Shown: positions 52,509-60,655 of the stretch, piece after piece | How the letters are laid out: each line of letters opens with the position of its first letter | How positions within the stretch are numbered: position 1 is the stretch's first letter | Assembly: GCF_001183965.1 (NCBI RefSeq) | Contig: NZ_LFZV01000001.1 | Span: 2,796,342 to 2,860,341, forward strand | Length of the DNA stretch: 64,000 nucleotides | Origin: Bacillus sp. FJAT-27916 | Lineage (GTDB): Bacteria > Bacillota > Bacilli > Bacillales > Pradoshiaceae | Direction of reading: 5' to 3' | Translations under genes and position numbers: made by a program | Notes under the pieces: model-generated | Database searches by the model: none | Seen by the model: the letters and a program-made list of their open reading frames with translations, nothing else | Told to the model about the DNA's origin: nothing

Positions 52509-52849
52509 TTGGACGTCTCTCCTTTTCTCATCTGAAGAATCTTATCCGTAAGTATGTCAAATTGTCCAGCCTTTTTGGAGTAAATCATACATAAAGCCCA
52601 TGTCATGATAAATTGTCCAAAAGCAAATACCCACGCCCATGTAATGCTTCCATAAAACGATTGATTAAGAACAGTGGAATAAGAGGTCATAAGCGGCAAT
52701 GCGAAGTAAAAGACTAAGAAAAACAATGTGAAAGGAATGATGAACCGTTTTTTAATTTGCAGCAGTTTCTGGAAATCAGCTGATTGAACAATAGCCGAAT
52801 AATTCGTTCGGCTGCCCTCCTCCTTATAAGTCGGTTTCTTTTCTCCCAT
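52505..52849 (-). CDS. DUF485 membrane protein, symporter partner (YwcB-like)
   Basis: 114-aa protein with two hydrophobic helices (about residues 37-58 and 70-93) and an LQIKKRFIIPFTLFFLVFYF motif typical of DUF485. It is always found before ActP-type symporters and is thought to help assembly or activity. AAAGGAG lies 8 nt before the ATG. A GGAAGCGCTTCC palindrome sits at 52879-52890, about 30 nt upstream, where CcpA could act. Confidence 0.92.
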   Translation of the reverse strand: MGEKKPTYKEEGSRTNYSAIVQSADFQKLLQIKKRFIIPFTLFFLVFYFALPLMTSYSTVLNQSFYGSITWAWVFAFGQFIMTWALCMIYSKKAGQFDILTDKILQMRKGETSK

Positions 52850-52878
52850 ATATCCGTCTCCTTTCCGGCTCCCTTTAG

Positions 52879-52890
52879 GGAAGCGCTTCC
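52879..52890 (-). promoter_or_regulatory. cre-like CcpA operator before acetate symporter operon
   Basis: Perfect palindrome GGAAGCGCTTCC, close to the cre core (AAGCGCTT). Position just before the DUF485-actP operon suits catabolite control of acetate uptake. Confidence 0.55.
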
Positions 52891-53002
52891 AAATTTACGG
52901 AATATTTATACTATTTAGTACAAGCAAATTATACATCACTGGGATAATTAGGTAAATAAGAAATTTATCATATACACGCATCTTTTCTTGCTGAGAATAA
53001 AC

Positions 53003-53032
53003 AAAAAAGGAATCCTAAGCGGATTCCCTTTT
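53003..53032 (-). terminator. terminator of the M23 gene
   Basis: Stem GGAATCC / GGATTCC extended by AAAAGG / CTTTT with one bulge; TTTTTT on the minus strand. Confidence 0.82.
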
Positions 53033-53036
53033 CATC

Positions 53037-54437
53037 TTAGAAGTATTTACGCGGATTAACCGCATTTGATTTATTGATATTCCAAGGTCCTTCATGAATT
53101 TCAAAATGTAAATGCTGGCCATAGGATTGTCCTGTATTCCCCATCAAGCCAATTTGCTGACCTTTCTTGACGGTTTGTCCATTACTAACCATACGTGAAC
53201 TTAAATGCGCATACACAGTGGTATATTGCTTGCCATTAATGTAATGCGTAATGAAAATCGCATTTCCATAGGAAGATGAGAAATAAGATCTTGAAACAAC
53301 CCCATCTGCCGCCGCCATAATCGATACAGAACCAGATGCAGCAATATCAATACCGTTATGGTTTGTACCCCATCTACCGCCGAAGCCAGAAGAGTAATAA
53401 CCTGCAGCTGGTTTCATGAATATGCCGGATGCTGCGCTGCTGGATGGTGCTGGTGCAGCAGTATGACTAGAACTTGAAGTGGAACTAGAACTTGATTTAG
53501 AGCTTGTACTTGACTTAGAGCTTGCGCTTGATGAACCAGCATTCGTGCTTTTGCTTGAACTTGAGCTTTGGGAAGATTTCTTCTTCGCATCTGCTGCTCG
53601 CTGTTTAGCCAGCTCAGCTTGGCGTTTTTCCTCCGCGGCCTTTTGTTTCGCAATCTCAGCTTGACGTGCTTCCTCTTGCTTAATAGCCTTCTTGATAGCC
53701 GCCTTTTGGCCTGCTAGAATGTCTGCCTCTTCTTCCATGCCAATTTTCTCTTTCTCAAGCTTTTTCTGCTCTGCTTTCAGTTTCTTCATAAGTTGATTTT
53801 TCTCTTTTTTCTGCTGTTCTTGCTTGGCTTTCATTTCTTTCACTTCAGCCATCATAGATTCAAGATCGCTTAGTTTCTGCTCAACAGATTTCTTCTTATC
53901 TTCCAATGCTTTCTTATCTCGCTCTTGTTCAGCGATCAAATCTTGGTCTGCATCCATAATAGTTGATACAGCACTTAACCGCTCAACAAATTCGCCGAAG
54001 TCACTTGCTCCAAGCACGACCTCGAGATAGTTCATGTTTCCGCCTGTTGCTTGATAAGAACGGGCACGTTCCTTCAGCAGTTCATTACGCTTTTCAATCT
54101 TATCTTCGAGTACCTTGATTTCTTTTTTCAATGTTTCGATTTGTTCTTTCGTTTTAGCAATCTTTGCCGTTAACTTATCAATTTTGTTCTCGGTTTCTTT
54201 CATTTGCTTTTCAAGCTTTTCCAGCTGTGATGCTAAATCTGCTTGTTTACCTTTTACATGATCAATCGATTTCTCGGCATCCTTAATATTGGAATGAACC
54301 TTAGAACGATTCTCTTCAATCTGACTTTCCTTCTTCTTCAATTCAGAAATGGATTCAGCTGATGCAGATCCTGCTGAGAACAATGAACCGGCTCCAACAA
54401 CTACAGCCATGTTCAAAGCAATTAATGACTTCTTCAA
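53037..54437 (-). CDS. secreted murein hydrolase activator / M23 endopeptidase with coiled coil
   Basis: 466-aa exported cell-wall protein. Signal peptide: basic start KKSLIAL, hydrophobic core, cleavage probably after SASAES (about residue 28). Long coiled coil, EnvC/PcsB/CwlO-like, at about 30-280. A Ser-rich linker (about 290-335) precedes a LytM M23 domain with zinc ligands HNGID (His360, Asp364) and HLHFE (His442, His444). Such proteins cut peptide cross-links in peptidoglycan or activate amidases. The TTG at 54437 has AAAGGGG 8 nt upstream. Leader of about 200 nt is unusually long. Confidence 0.9.
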   Translation of the reverse strand: MKKSLIALNMAVVVGAGSLFSAGSASAESISELKKKESQIEENRSKVHSNIKDAEKSIDHVKGKQADLASQLEKLEKQMKETENKIDKLTAKIAKTKEQIETLKKEIKVLEDKIEKRNELLKERARSYQATGGNMNYLEVVLGASDFGEFVERLSAVSTIMDADQDLIAEQERDKKALEDKKKSVEQKLSDLESMMAEVKEMKAKQEQQKKEKNQLMKKLKAEQKKLEKEKIGMEEEADILAGQKAAIKKAIKQEEARQAEIAKQKAAEEKRQAELAKQRAADAKKKSSQSSSSSKSTNAGSSSASSKSSTSSKSSSSSTSSSSHTAAPAPSSSAASGIFMKPAAGYYSSGFGGRWGTNHNGIDIAASGSVSIMAAADGVVSRSYFSSSYGNAIFITHYINGKQYTTVYAHLSSRMVSNGQTVKKGQQIGLMGNTGQSYGQHLHFEIHEGPWNINKSNAVNPRKYF

Positions 54438-55141
54438 ATGATGATCCCCTTTCAATAAAGAGCCGCCTCTAAGACCCTTTCTCTCTATCTAACTCAAAAA
54501 CTCTTCTGTGCTTGATGGTTTTAATAGACTCTCAGACCTATATAGAGTCCATCTGCTAAACCAATCTCACCCATTAAAGCTTCTTTCAACAATCGACAAA
54601 TATCAACAACATATTCCAATAAGTCCAATGTTTGGTACGGTCCTTATTATATCAATCTATAATTTCATTTCCACCATATAAACATTACAGTTATATTTCA
54701 TGGAATCTTTTGTCTGTAAAAAAATTAATATAATGTTGAATATTGAGGATTTATTACTACTTATTTTATACTTTGAGGAAAAACTTACTATAATGAAAGG
54801 AATATAAGACTAAGTCTATCGAATCAAAAAGGGGAACTCAAATTATCAGCCCGACAAAAACAAATAAATTCTGACAAATTGCATCTGTCATTTTTCTTCT
54901 TATTCTCCTCCTATTCAGGTGAATTACGCTTCTAGCACATCCTATCACACTCTATATTTTCCGATAAATTGCATGCACCTAGATGTAAGATAATCAGTAT
55001 TTTATTTACTTCAGAAAAATAGGTGAATCATCTACTCTATAAGTGAAATATTTCCTGTATATATTTGACATTACTTATAGTGAAATAAGGGTATCTTCTA
55101 TATACTAGGAATACAATAAATATAGGAAGGGAGTCATCTAG
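54438..55141. other. 704-nt intergenic region with long leader of the M23 gene
   Basis: No gene seen on either strand. On the minus strand, GATATAATAAG near 54645-54655 could be a -10 element for the M23 gene, leaving a leader of about 200 nt. That leader holds a 7-bp hairpin (GGACTCT ... AGAGTCT) near 54530-54560. The plus-strand end has TTGACA near 55065, upstream of yhfP. I could not match the leader to a known riboswitch. Confidence 0.45.
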
Positions 55142-56140
55142 TTGACTACTAAATTTAACGCCCTTGTCGTAAACAAAGAGAACGAACATTTCTCGATAGA
55201 TGTTCAAAAGCTGTCACTTGACGATCTGCCTCAAGGAGAAGTGCTCATCCGCACCCATTATTCGAGTGTAAACTATAAGGACAGCCTGGCGACTATTCCA
55301 AATGGAAACATCGTTAGCCATTATCCATTCGTCCCAGGCATCGATCTTGCAGGAGTGGTGGTTTCTTCTAATGATTCACGTTTTAAGGAAGGGGACGAGG
55401 TTATTGCCACCAGCTATGAAATCGGCGTTTCTCATTTTGGCGGATATAGTGAGTATGCCCGCATTCCTGCCAAATGGATTGTACCCGTTCCGGAAGGCTT
55501 GACATTAAAGGAAGCGATGGTCATCGGGACAGCCGGCTTCACGGCAGCTCTTTCTGTTCAACGGCTGCTTGATAATGGAATTACGCCTGAAAGCGGGAAG
55601 GTTCTCGTTACCGGTGCAACAGGCGGGGTTGGAAGCTTTGCCGTATCCATTCTTTCCACCCTTGGATTCACGGTAGAGGCAAGCACAGGCAAAGAGACTG
55701 AAGCTGAATTCCTTACCAGCCTTGGCGCCTCTTCCATTGTCCCGCGAAATGAAGTGTTTGATGGAAAGGTACGAGCATTAGGGAAACAGAAATGGGCGGC
55801 AGGCGTGGATCCGGTCGGCGGAGAGCCGCTGGCTGCTTTGTTAAGCCAAATTCAATATGGAGGCTCTGTTGCGGTCAGCGGCTTGACTGCCGGAACGAAG
55901 CTCCCTGCAACTGTCTTCCCATTTATCCTGCGCGGAGTTAACCTGCTGGGTATTGATTCCGTTTATTGTCCAATGGAAAAGAGACTTGCCATTTGGAACC
56001 GTCTGGCAAATGACTTTAAACCAGCAAGCTTTGATGTATTCATTCAAGAAGAGATAACTCTGCAAGAGCTGCCAAAGAAAGTCTCTATACCACTGCAAGG
56101 TCAGGCAAAAGGACGAATTATTGTCAATTGCCAAGCATAA
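55142..56140 (+). CDS. yhfP: quinone oxidoreductase / acryloyl-CoA reductase-like protein YhfP
   Basis: 332-aa medium-chain reductase of the YhdH/YhfP group, zinc-less. Features: SSVNYKDSLATIP, FVPGIDLAGVVV, nucleotide-binding TGATGGVGSFAVSIL near residue 153, SVYCPMEKR and a final KGRIIVN. In vivo substrate is uncertain (quinones or acryloyl-CoA). The TTG start at 55142 has GGGAG 8 nt upstream. Monocistronic with a bidirectional terminator toward ku. Confidence 0.88.
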   Translation: MTTKFNALVVNKENEHFSIDVQKLSLDDLPQGEVLIRTHYSSVNYKDSLATIPNGNIVSHYPFVPGIDLAGVVVSSNDSRFKEGDEVIATSYEIGVSHFGGYSEYARIPAKWIVPVPEGLTLKEAMVIGTAGFTAALSVQRLLDNGITPESGKVLVTGATGGVGSFAVSILSTLGFTVEASTGKETEAEFLTSLGASSIVPRNEVFDGKVRALGKQKWAAGVDPVGGEPLAALLSQIQYGGSVAVSGLTAGTKLPATVFPFILRGVNLLGIDSVYCPMEKRLAIWNRLANDFKPASFDVFIQEEITLQELPKKVSIPLQGQAKGRIIVNCQA

Positions 56141-56148
56141 GAAACAGC

Positions 56149-56184
56149 AAAAGGGAAGCCTGTCTTTTGACGGGCTTCCCTTTC
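56149..56184. terminator. bidirectional terminator between yhfP and ku
   Basis: 13-bp stem AAAGGGAAGCCTG / CGGGCTTCCCTTT with a G-U pair. It overlaps the end of the minus-strand ku gene. Confidence 0.85.
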
Positions 56185-57012
56185 TTATGATGTCTCTCTT
56201 TTCTTTCGCGGCGCACGCTTTCTTGCCGGCTTTGTCTTCGGCTTTGTTTGGTCTATGGAAGCTTGAAGAGCTGCCATCAAATCCACTACATTCGATTTCG
56301 GTGCATTCGATGCTGCCGGTGTGACCGTTTGCTCTGCCTTTTTGCGCTCGATCAATTCAAGGAGGGCTGAGCGATACTCATCATGATATTTACTAGGGTC
56401 AAACTCAGTCGTTAATTGGTCAATCAACAGGATAGCCGTATCCAGCTCCTTAGGGACGACCTCCTCCACCATCGGGATATTCGGAACATCTGATGCCTTT
56501 CTGACCTCACTCGGGAAATGGATGGTTTCCATCAATAATGTCTGCTCATATACCCGAACGACAGCCATTGACTCCTTTGCCCGTATAGTGATTTTGGCAA
56601 GGCCTACTTTTCCTGAATCCTTAAGGGCTCTTCTCAGCAAAGTATAAGCCTTAACCCCTCCTTCATTTGGAGAAATATAATAGCTCTTCTCAAAATAAAT
56701 GGGATCTATTTCTTCAATCTTTACAAAATCGATGATTTCAACAGCCTTCTCCTCTAATTCCTTCTTGATGGCCTGCAGCTCTTCCTCATCAAGAACCACG
56801 AACTTCCCCTTTACATATTCATATGCCTTCACAATATCCTCCTGCGGGACTTCCTCCCCGCACACAGAGCATACCTTCTTGTACTTAATTGGAGCATGGC
56901 ACTTTTCATGCAGAGTGCGCAGCGGCAGATCTTGATTCTCGGTTGCAGCATGAAGCTTAATGGGAATGCTGACAAGACCAAAGCTGATGGTCCCTTTCCA
57001 GATTGTATGCAT
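56185..57012 (-). CDS. ku: DNA end-binding protein Ku
   Basis: 275-aa bacterial Ku, a homodimeric ring that holds double-strand break ends and recruits LigD for non-homologous end joining. The beta-barrel core begins WKGTISFGLVSIPIKL, has a zinc-like CSVCGEEV segment, and continues with YIS...GGVKAYTLLRRAL. The C-terminus is strongly basic (KPKTKPARKRAPRKKRE), which binds DNA or LigD. The ATG at 57012 follows AAGGTG at 5 nt. Third gene of the ligase-polymerase-ku operon, 46 nt after the polymerase stop. In B. subtilis, Ku and LigD act during germination. Confidence 0.95.
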   Translation of the reverse strand: MHTIWKGTISFGLVSIPIKLHAATENQDLPLRTLHEKCHAPIKYKKVCSVCGEEVPQEDIVKAYEYVKGKFVVLDEEELQAIKKELEEKAVEIIDFVKIEEIDPIYFEKSYYISPNEGGVKAYTLLRRALKDSGKVGLAKITIRAKESMAVVRVYEQTLLMETIHFPSEVRKASDVPNIPMVEEVVPKELDTAILLIDQLTTEFDPSKYHDEYRSALLELIERKKAEQTVTPAASNAPKSNVVDLMAALQASIDQTKPKTKPARKRAPRKKRETS

Positions 57013-57058
57013 AAGAACACCTTCTCTTTTTTTCTTATGATATCCAAAACCTGCAGAT

Positions 57059-58264
57059 TCATGATGAGGTTGATTGAAGGACTTCAATCAATTCCTTGAT
57101 CTGTACTCCTTGATTGACCGTAAAATATTCAGCAAAAGGATCTATCCCCCTTATCACCCTTTTTTGGACTTCCTCCAGCAAATAATCACCCGTCTTCATT
57201 CCTTGTCGTACCTCCTCCCAATATAGGGGAACAGCAATCCCAGGCTCCTCCGTTTCCCGTGGTGAGTAAGGGCAAATGATGGTCTTCTTAACATCATGCT
57301 GGATGTAATCTACATATAAGCGGCCCCTTCGATTTTTTTTGAGCCGCTCCACAGTAAATTGCTCGGGGAATTGCTCAACAAGATAGGAGGCAATAAATTC
57401 AGTAAATATCCTCGTTTCACTGTACGTGAGGATTCCATCATTAAGAGGTAAATGAACTTGAATTCCCTTACGGCCGGATAATTTCACGAAGGATAAGAGG
57501 TTGAAGTTATCGAACAGCCTTTTCATCTCAAGGGCTGCCTTGATAGCAAGTGTCAAATCTCCAAGCGCGGGCGGGTCAAGGTCAAAAACAATCTCACATG
57601 GATAGAGTGAATCCACGGTATTGAATGGAATGTGAAACTCAATAGCTGCCTGGTTTCCAAGCCATAACAGTGTTTGTGCGTTCCCGCAGATTATATGGGA
57701 ATCATCCTCCACTATCACCTTCTGAACAAATGCTGGTGCATGCTCTGGGGCGGCTTTCTGATAGAACCCGCTCGCCCCCACTCCTTCCGGGTATCGCTTA
57801 ACCGTAAGCAGCCTTCCAGATAGGAACGGAAGCATCCTGTCTTTCACAGCCAGCAAATATTCCATATACCGCTCCTTTGTGACAGAATGACATGGCCAGA
57901 TTTCCTTTTGCGCATTTGTCAGCTGAACGGGTTCATATTGAGCTAGGAGAAGATGAACCCACGTACATGCATGCCAGTCATGAGTGAATAGCAGCCGCTC
58001 AAAGCGCGGTTCGTGCAGTTTCCCATTCTTTACAGTCTTGAAGCTGATTTCTACACAAATGCCAGGCGGCACAGAAAATCCTTCTGCCTCTTCCCTGCAC
58101 CCTCTCTCCAACAGAAGCTTGATAAGGGCATCCTTTTCCTCCTGCTTGAATCTCTCCTTCACAACTGCTATCGTTTCCGTTTTTTGATGTTTTAGGACAG
58201 CCACAGAGATAAGCCCATTTACCCGGTCAAAAGTCTGCAGAAAAGCTGCTGCATGGTATCTCAT
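57059..58264 (-). CDS. ligD: LigD-type OB module plus primase-polymerase (adenylation domain missing)
   Basis: 401-aa protein. Residues about 15-100 (GLISVAVLKHQKTETIAVV ... CVEISFKTVKNGKLHEPRFE in outline) look like the OB-like C-terminal module of the LigD ligase. The rest is the AEP polymerase with FDLDPPALGD (DxD metal site), KLSGRKGIQVHLPL and KKTIICPYSPRETEE. B. subtilis LigD is a single 611-aa ligase-polymerase chain; here the adenylation part is gone. The start ATG overlaps the upstream ligase stop by ATGA. Probably fills gaps and adds nucleotides at breaks together with Ku. Confidence 0.88.
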   Translation of the reverse strand: MRYHAAAFLQTFDRVNGLISVAVLKHQKTETIAVVKERFKQEEKDALIKLLLERGCREEAEGFSVPPGICVEISFKTVKNGKLHEPRFERLLFTHDWHACTWVHLLLAQYEPVQLTNAQKEIWPCHSVTKERYMEYLLAVKDRMLPFLSGRLLTVKRYPEGVGASGFYQKAAPEHAPAFVQKVIVEDDSHIICGNAQTLLWLGNQAAIEFHIPFNTVDSLYPCEIVFDLDPPALGDLTLAIKAALEMKRLFDNFNLLSFVKLSGRKGIQVHLPLNDGILTYSETRIFTEFIASYLVEQFPEQFTVERLKKNRRGRLYVDYIQHDVKKTIICPYSPRETEEPGIAVPLYWEEVRQGMKTGDYLLEEVQKRVIRGIDPFAEYFTVNQGVQIKELIEVLQSTSS

Positions 58265-59208
58265 TGACTCCCCTCTTTCTCAAACCGGCAATCAAGCGGA
58301 TTTCTTTCGACAAAGGAATCTAAGACAGGCTGACGCAATGTTCTGGACTCGGACCATTCAAGAAATTGTACCTTTACCGTAAAAATTGGACTTACCCATT
58401 GACAATCCTTTGCTTCATGAATGGCCTTAACAAAAGGAGAAAAAGCCTGTTTGCTTTTTTCAAGATAATGCTGGATGGTTTTCCAATCCTGTGCATTATA
58501 ACGACCCCTGCCTGCCTTGCCTATATAATGAAGCTGACCGTCAGAGTCATATAAACCGAGCAAAAGGGAGCGAAGTCCGCTTCCCTTTTGGATATAACCG
58601 CACACAACAGCAATCACGTCCTGGTAGTTCTTGATCTTTTGCCAGCGAGCATCCTTGCCCCCTGGTAAATAGCAGGCATGCAAGTCTTTGCAAAGGATTC
58701 CTTCAAGGCCTTGCTCCTTCACAGCGTGGAGCAAGCCTTCACCTTCCTCGAAATTCTCGGTCAATCGGATATGCTCTGTTTCCTTAACGATAGACCGGAG
58801 CATTTTCTGCCTCTCATATAGGGGCTTATCCATCATGGATACCCCATTCATATAAAGACAATCAAACACCATATAAATAATCGGAATCTCTTTCTTTTTA
58901 ATCTCTATCTCTGCACCGCCTCTCAATCGATCACGTTTCATAACCTCATGAAAGGACGGTTTCCCGTCCACAAGGGCAATCACTTCACCATCTAGAATAA
59001 AGCTATCAGCCTTAGAATAGCTTTCAGTGTCCAGCAATTCAGGGTATTGAATGGTACGATTGTTTAAATGGCGATTAATAACCTCTGTCCCAGAAATGGA
59101 CTTATAAACGAGAATTCTCACACCATCCCATTTCACCTGAAATACCCAATCTCCACTTAAGGGTATTTCAGCAGCTGCGATAGGTTCAAAAGGGATGATT
59201 GGTTTCAT
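58261..59208 (-). CDS. stand-alone ATP-dependent DNA ligase of the NHEJ operon
   Basis: 315-aa complete ATP-dependent ligase. Motif I with nucleotidyl lysine VKWDGVRILV (Lys26), motif III-like IYMVFDCLYMNG, motif IV GLEGILCKD, motif V RWQKIKNY, and the OB fold ending VKVQFLEWSESRTLRQPV. It begins close to motif I with no extra N-terminal domain. GGAGG lies 7 nt before the ATG. First gene of the operon. A sigma-G-like promoter precedes it at 59239-59268, fitting spore expression. Adenylation and OB are complete, so the fission is not a frameshift artefact. Confidence 0.9.
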   Translation of the reverse strand: MKPIIPFEPIAAAEIPLSGDWVFQVKWDGVRILVYKSISGTEVINRHLNNRTIQYPELLDTESYSKADSFILDGEVIALVDGKPSFHEVMKRDRLRGGAEIEIKKKEIPIIYMVFDCLYMNGVSMMDKPLYERQKMLRSIVKETEHIRLTENFEEGEGLLHAVKEQGLEGILCKDLHACYLPGGKDARWQKIKNYQDVIAVVCGYIQKGSGLRSLLLGLYDSDGQLHYIGKAGRGRYNAQDWKTIQHYLEKSKQAFSPFVKAIHEAKDCQWVSPIFTVKVQFLEWSESRTLRQPVLDSFVERNPLDCRFEKEGSQ

Positions 59209-59238
59209 AGCTGTCCCTCCTTTGTCTCGTAATACCGT

Positions 59239-59268
59239 TAGTATGGAGCTTTAATGAACGGATTATTT
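59239..59268 (-). promoter_or_regulatory. sigma-G-like promoter of the NHEJ operon
   Basis: Minus strand: -35 AAATA (4 of 5 to GHATR) and -10 CATACTA (perfect to CATWHTA), 18-nt spacer, about 30 nt before the ligase start. Confidence 0.6.
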
Positions 59269-59334
59269 TATAGGTTTACAAATCAGGCAGATTTGTCCTA
59301 TTATGGCAAAAAGAGAGTCGGGAAGTGATCATTC

Positions 59335-59595
59335 ATGAAAACTGTACTTATGTCTATGTTTTTATCTATCCTGATCAATATCCTGTATATGGCAGGCGTT
59401 CTAACCTTGGCATATGTTCAAACAGTCCGCTATCAGCCTGATATAACGGAATATGAGAATGTCCATTTCCTCGACAGCTCAGTCGCTTTCGGCTATTCTG
59501 GCGGTTTCTTCTCAACTTTCATCCTCATGACCATTATTGGGACATTCATCGTATGGTGCATCCTAAAACTTGTTATCAAACTGCGAGCTGAATGA
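59335..59595 (+). CDS. small membrane protein of unknown function
   Basis: 86-aa protein with two hydrophobic helices: MSMFLSILINILYMAGVLTL at about 6-25, and FSTFILMTIIGTFIVWCILK at about 59-78. A polar 30-residue loop in between carries YQPDITEYENVHF. The tail KLRAE is basic. The ribosome site is weak (GGGAAG at 11 nt). I do not recognise the family. It faces away from the ligase operon and may share its upstream region. Confidence 0.62.
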   Translation: MKTVLMSMFLSILINILYMAGVLTLAYVQTVRYQPDITEYENVHFLDSSVAFGYSGGFFSTFILMTIIGTFIVWCILKLVIKLRAE

Positions 59596-59603
59596 AAATC
59601 AAC

Positions 59604-59635
59604 GTAAAAAAGGACTTCAGAAAATTGAAGTCCTT
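59604..59635. terminator. terminator between small membrane gene and SDR
   Basis: 10-bp stem AAGGACTTCA / TGAAGTCCTT. T-run on the minus strand serves the SDR gene. Confidence 0.88.
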
Positions 59636-59675
59636 ACATATCCTATTAAAATAAGTCCTGTTCATGCCAGATAGT

Positions 59676-60467
59676 TTAGAGCAAGGATTCTGTACCGTCC
59701 ACATATATCTCCGTTCCGGATATATGGCTTGCTTCATCTGAAGCGAGAAAGGCTACCAAGCTTGCGACTTGCTCCGGCTGTCCCGGACCGTTTGCCAGCG
59801 GCTGCATACCTTCTGGGTATTCAATTGGAATCTCGATTTCCTTCACACTTTCGGATTTATCGGTAGAATCATCAATATTTGTTTCAATCGCCCCTGGACA
59901 GATGGCATTTACGCGGATTTTATAACGAGCAAGCTCCAGTGCCGCCATCTTCATGAAGCCAATTTGGGCTGCTTTTGAGGTACTGTAGGCTGCCATCCCA
60001 AAGCCGGCAAACCGCCTGTTTCCATTAATTGAGCTTGTAATGATGATACTGCCTCCGCCGCTCTCTTTCATATGAGGAATGGAATATTTCACAAATAGGA
60101 ACGTGCTTCTAAGATTCGTTTCAATCGTCCTGTCCCAATCAGCGACATCGAGGTGTTCAATAGAGGATAAGGTTCCATTAATTCCTGCGTTGCAAAAGAG
60201 GATATCCAATCTGCCATACTTCTCCACGATATCATTGACTGCCTCTTTAATTTGATTCTCATCCCTTACATCTACCTCATAAATACAAGCGCCGCCGCCG
60301 CTCTGTTCAATGGATGAACGAACGGAAGCAGCCCCGGAATAATTGATATCCAACAGGCATACATGAACGCCGCTGTCCGCTAATTTTTTTGCTGCAGCGG
60401 CTCCAATACCAGATCCGCCGCCAGTCACAATCGCAACTTTCTCACTTCTTTGCTCTACATTACCCAT
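59676..60467 (-). CDS. SDR family oxidoreductase
   Basis: 263-aa classical SDR. Cofactor motif TGGGSGIG (residues 15-22), acidic LLDIN after strand 2 (NAD-type), CNAGING, catalytic serine in IIITSSING, and YSTSKAAQIGFM (YxxxK). The C-terminal ISGTEIYVDGTESLL is typical. GGGGGG lies 9 nt upstream of the ATG. No partner gene. Substrate unknown; sugar or alcohol dehydrogenases are likely. Confidence 0.85.
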   Translation of the reverse strand: MGNVEQRSEKVAIVTGGGSGIGAAAAKKLADSGVHVCLLDINYSGAASVRSSIEQSGGGACIYEVDVRDENQIKEAVNDIVEKYGRLDILFCNAGINGTLSSIEHLDVADWDRTIETNLRSTFLFVKYSIPHMKESGGGSIIITSSINGNRRFAGFGMAAYSTSKAAQIGFMKMAALELARYKIRVNAICPGAIETNIDDSTDKSESVKEIEIPIEYPEGMQPLANGPGQPEQVASLVAFLASDEASHISGTEIYVDGTESLL

Positions 60468-60655
60468 TTAAACATTCCCCCCATCAGTGTATACACTTAT
60501 TTATCCAATTAGCATAAATCTAAAACGTGCCACATATTTGTTTTACTGAGAATGTTATCTGCCTAAATAATTTTGCTCGCCCTCTTATAAAGCAAGCATC
60601 TTACAGGTATAATTGAATTATTCAGGAGTGAGCCGAAAGGAGTACCAGCCGTCAA

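Noticed and set aside
54640..54700. WalR or c-di-AMP (ydaO) regulatory element before the M23 gene
   Set aside because: Neither the two TGTWAH half sites nor the ydaO core sequence could be found by eye.
58255..58270. Frameshift in a single ligD gene
   Set aside because: The ligase has a complete OB end and the second gene a proper ATG overlap, with no sign of a broken domain at the junction.
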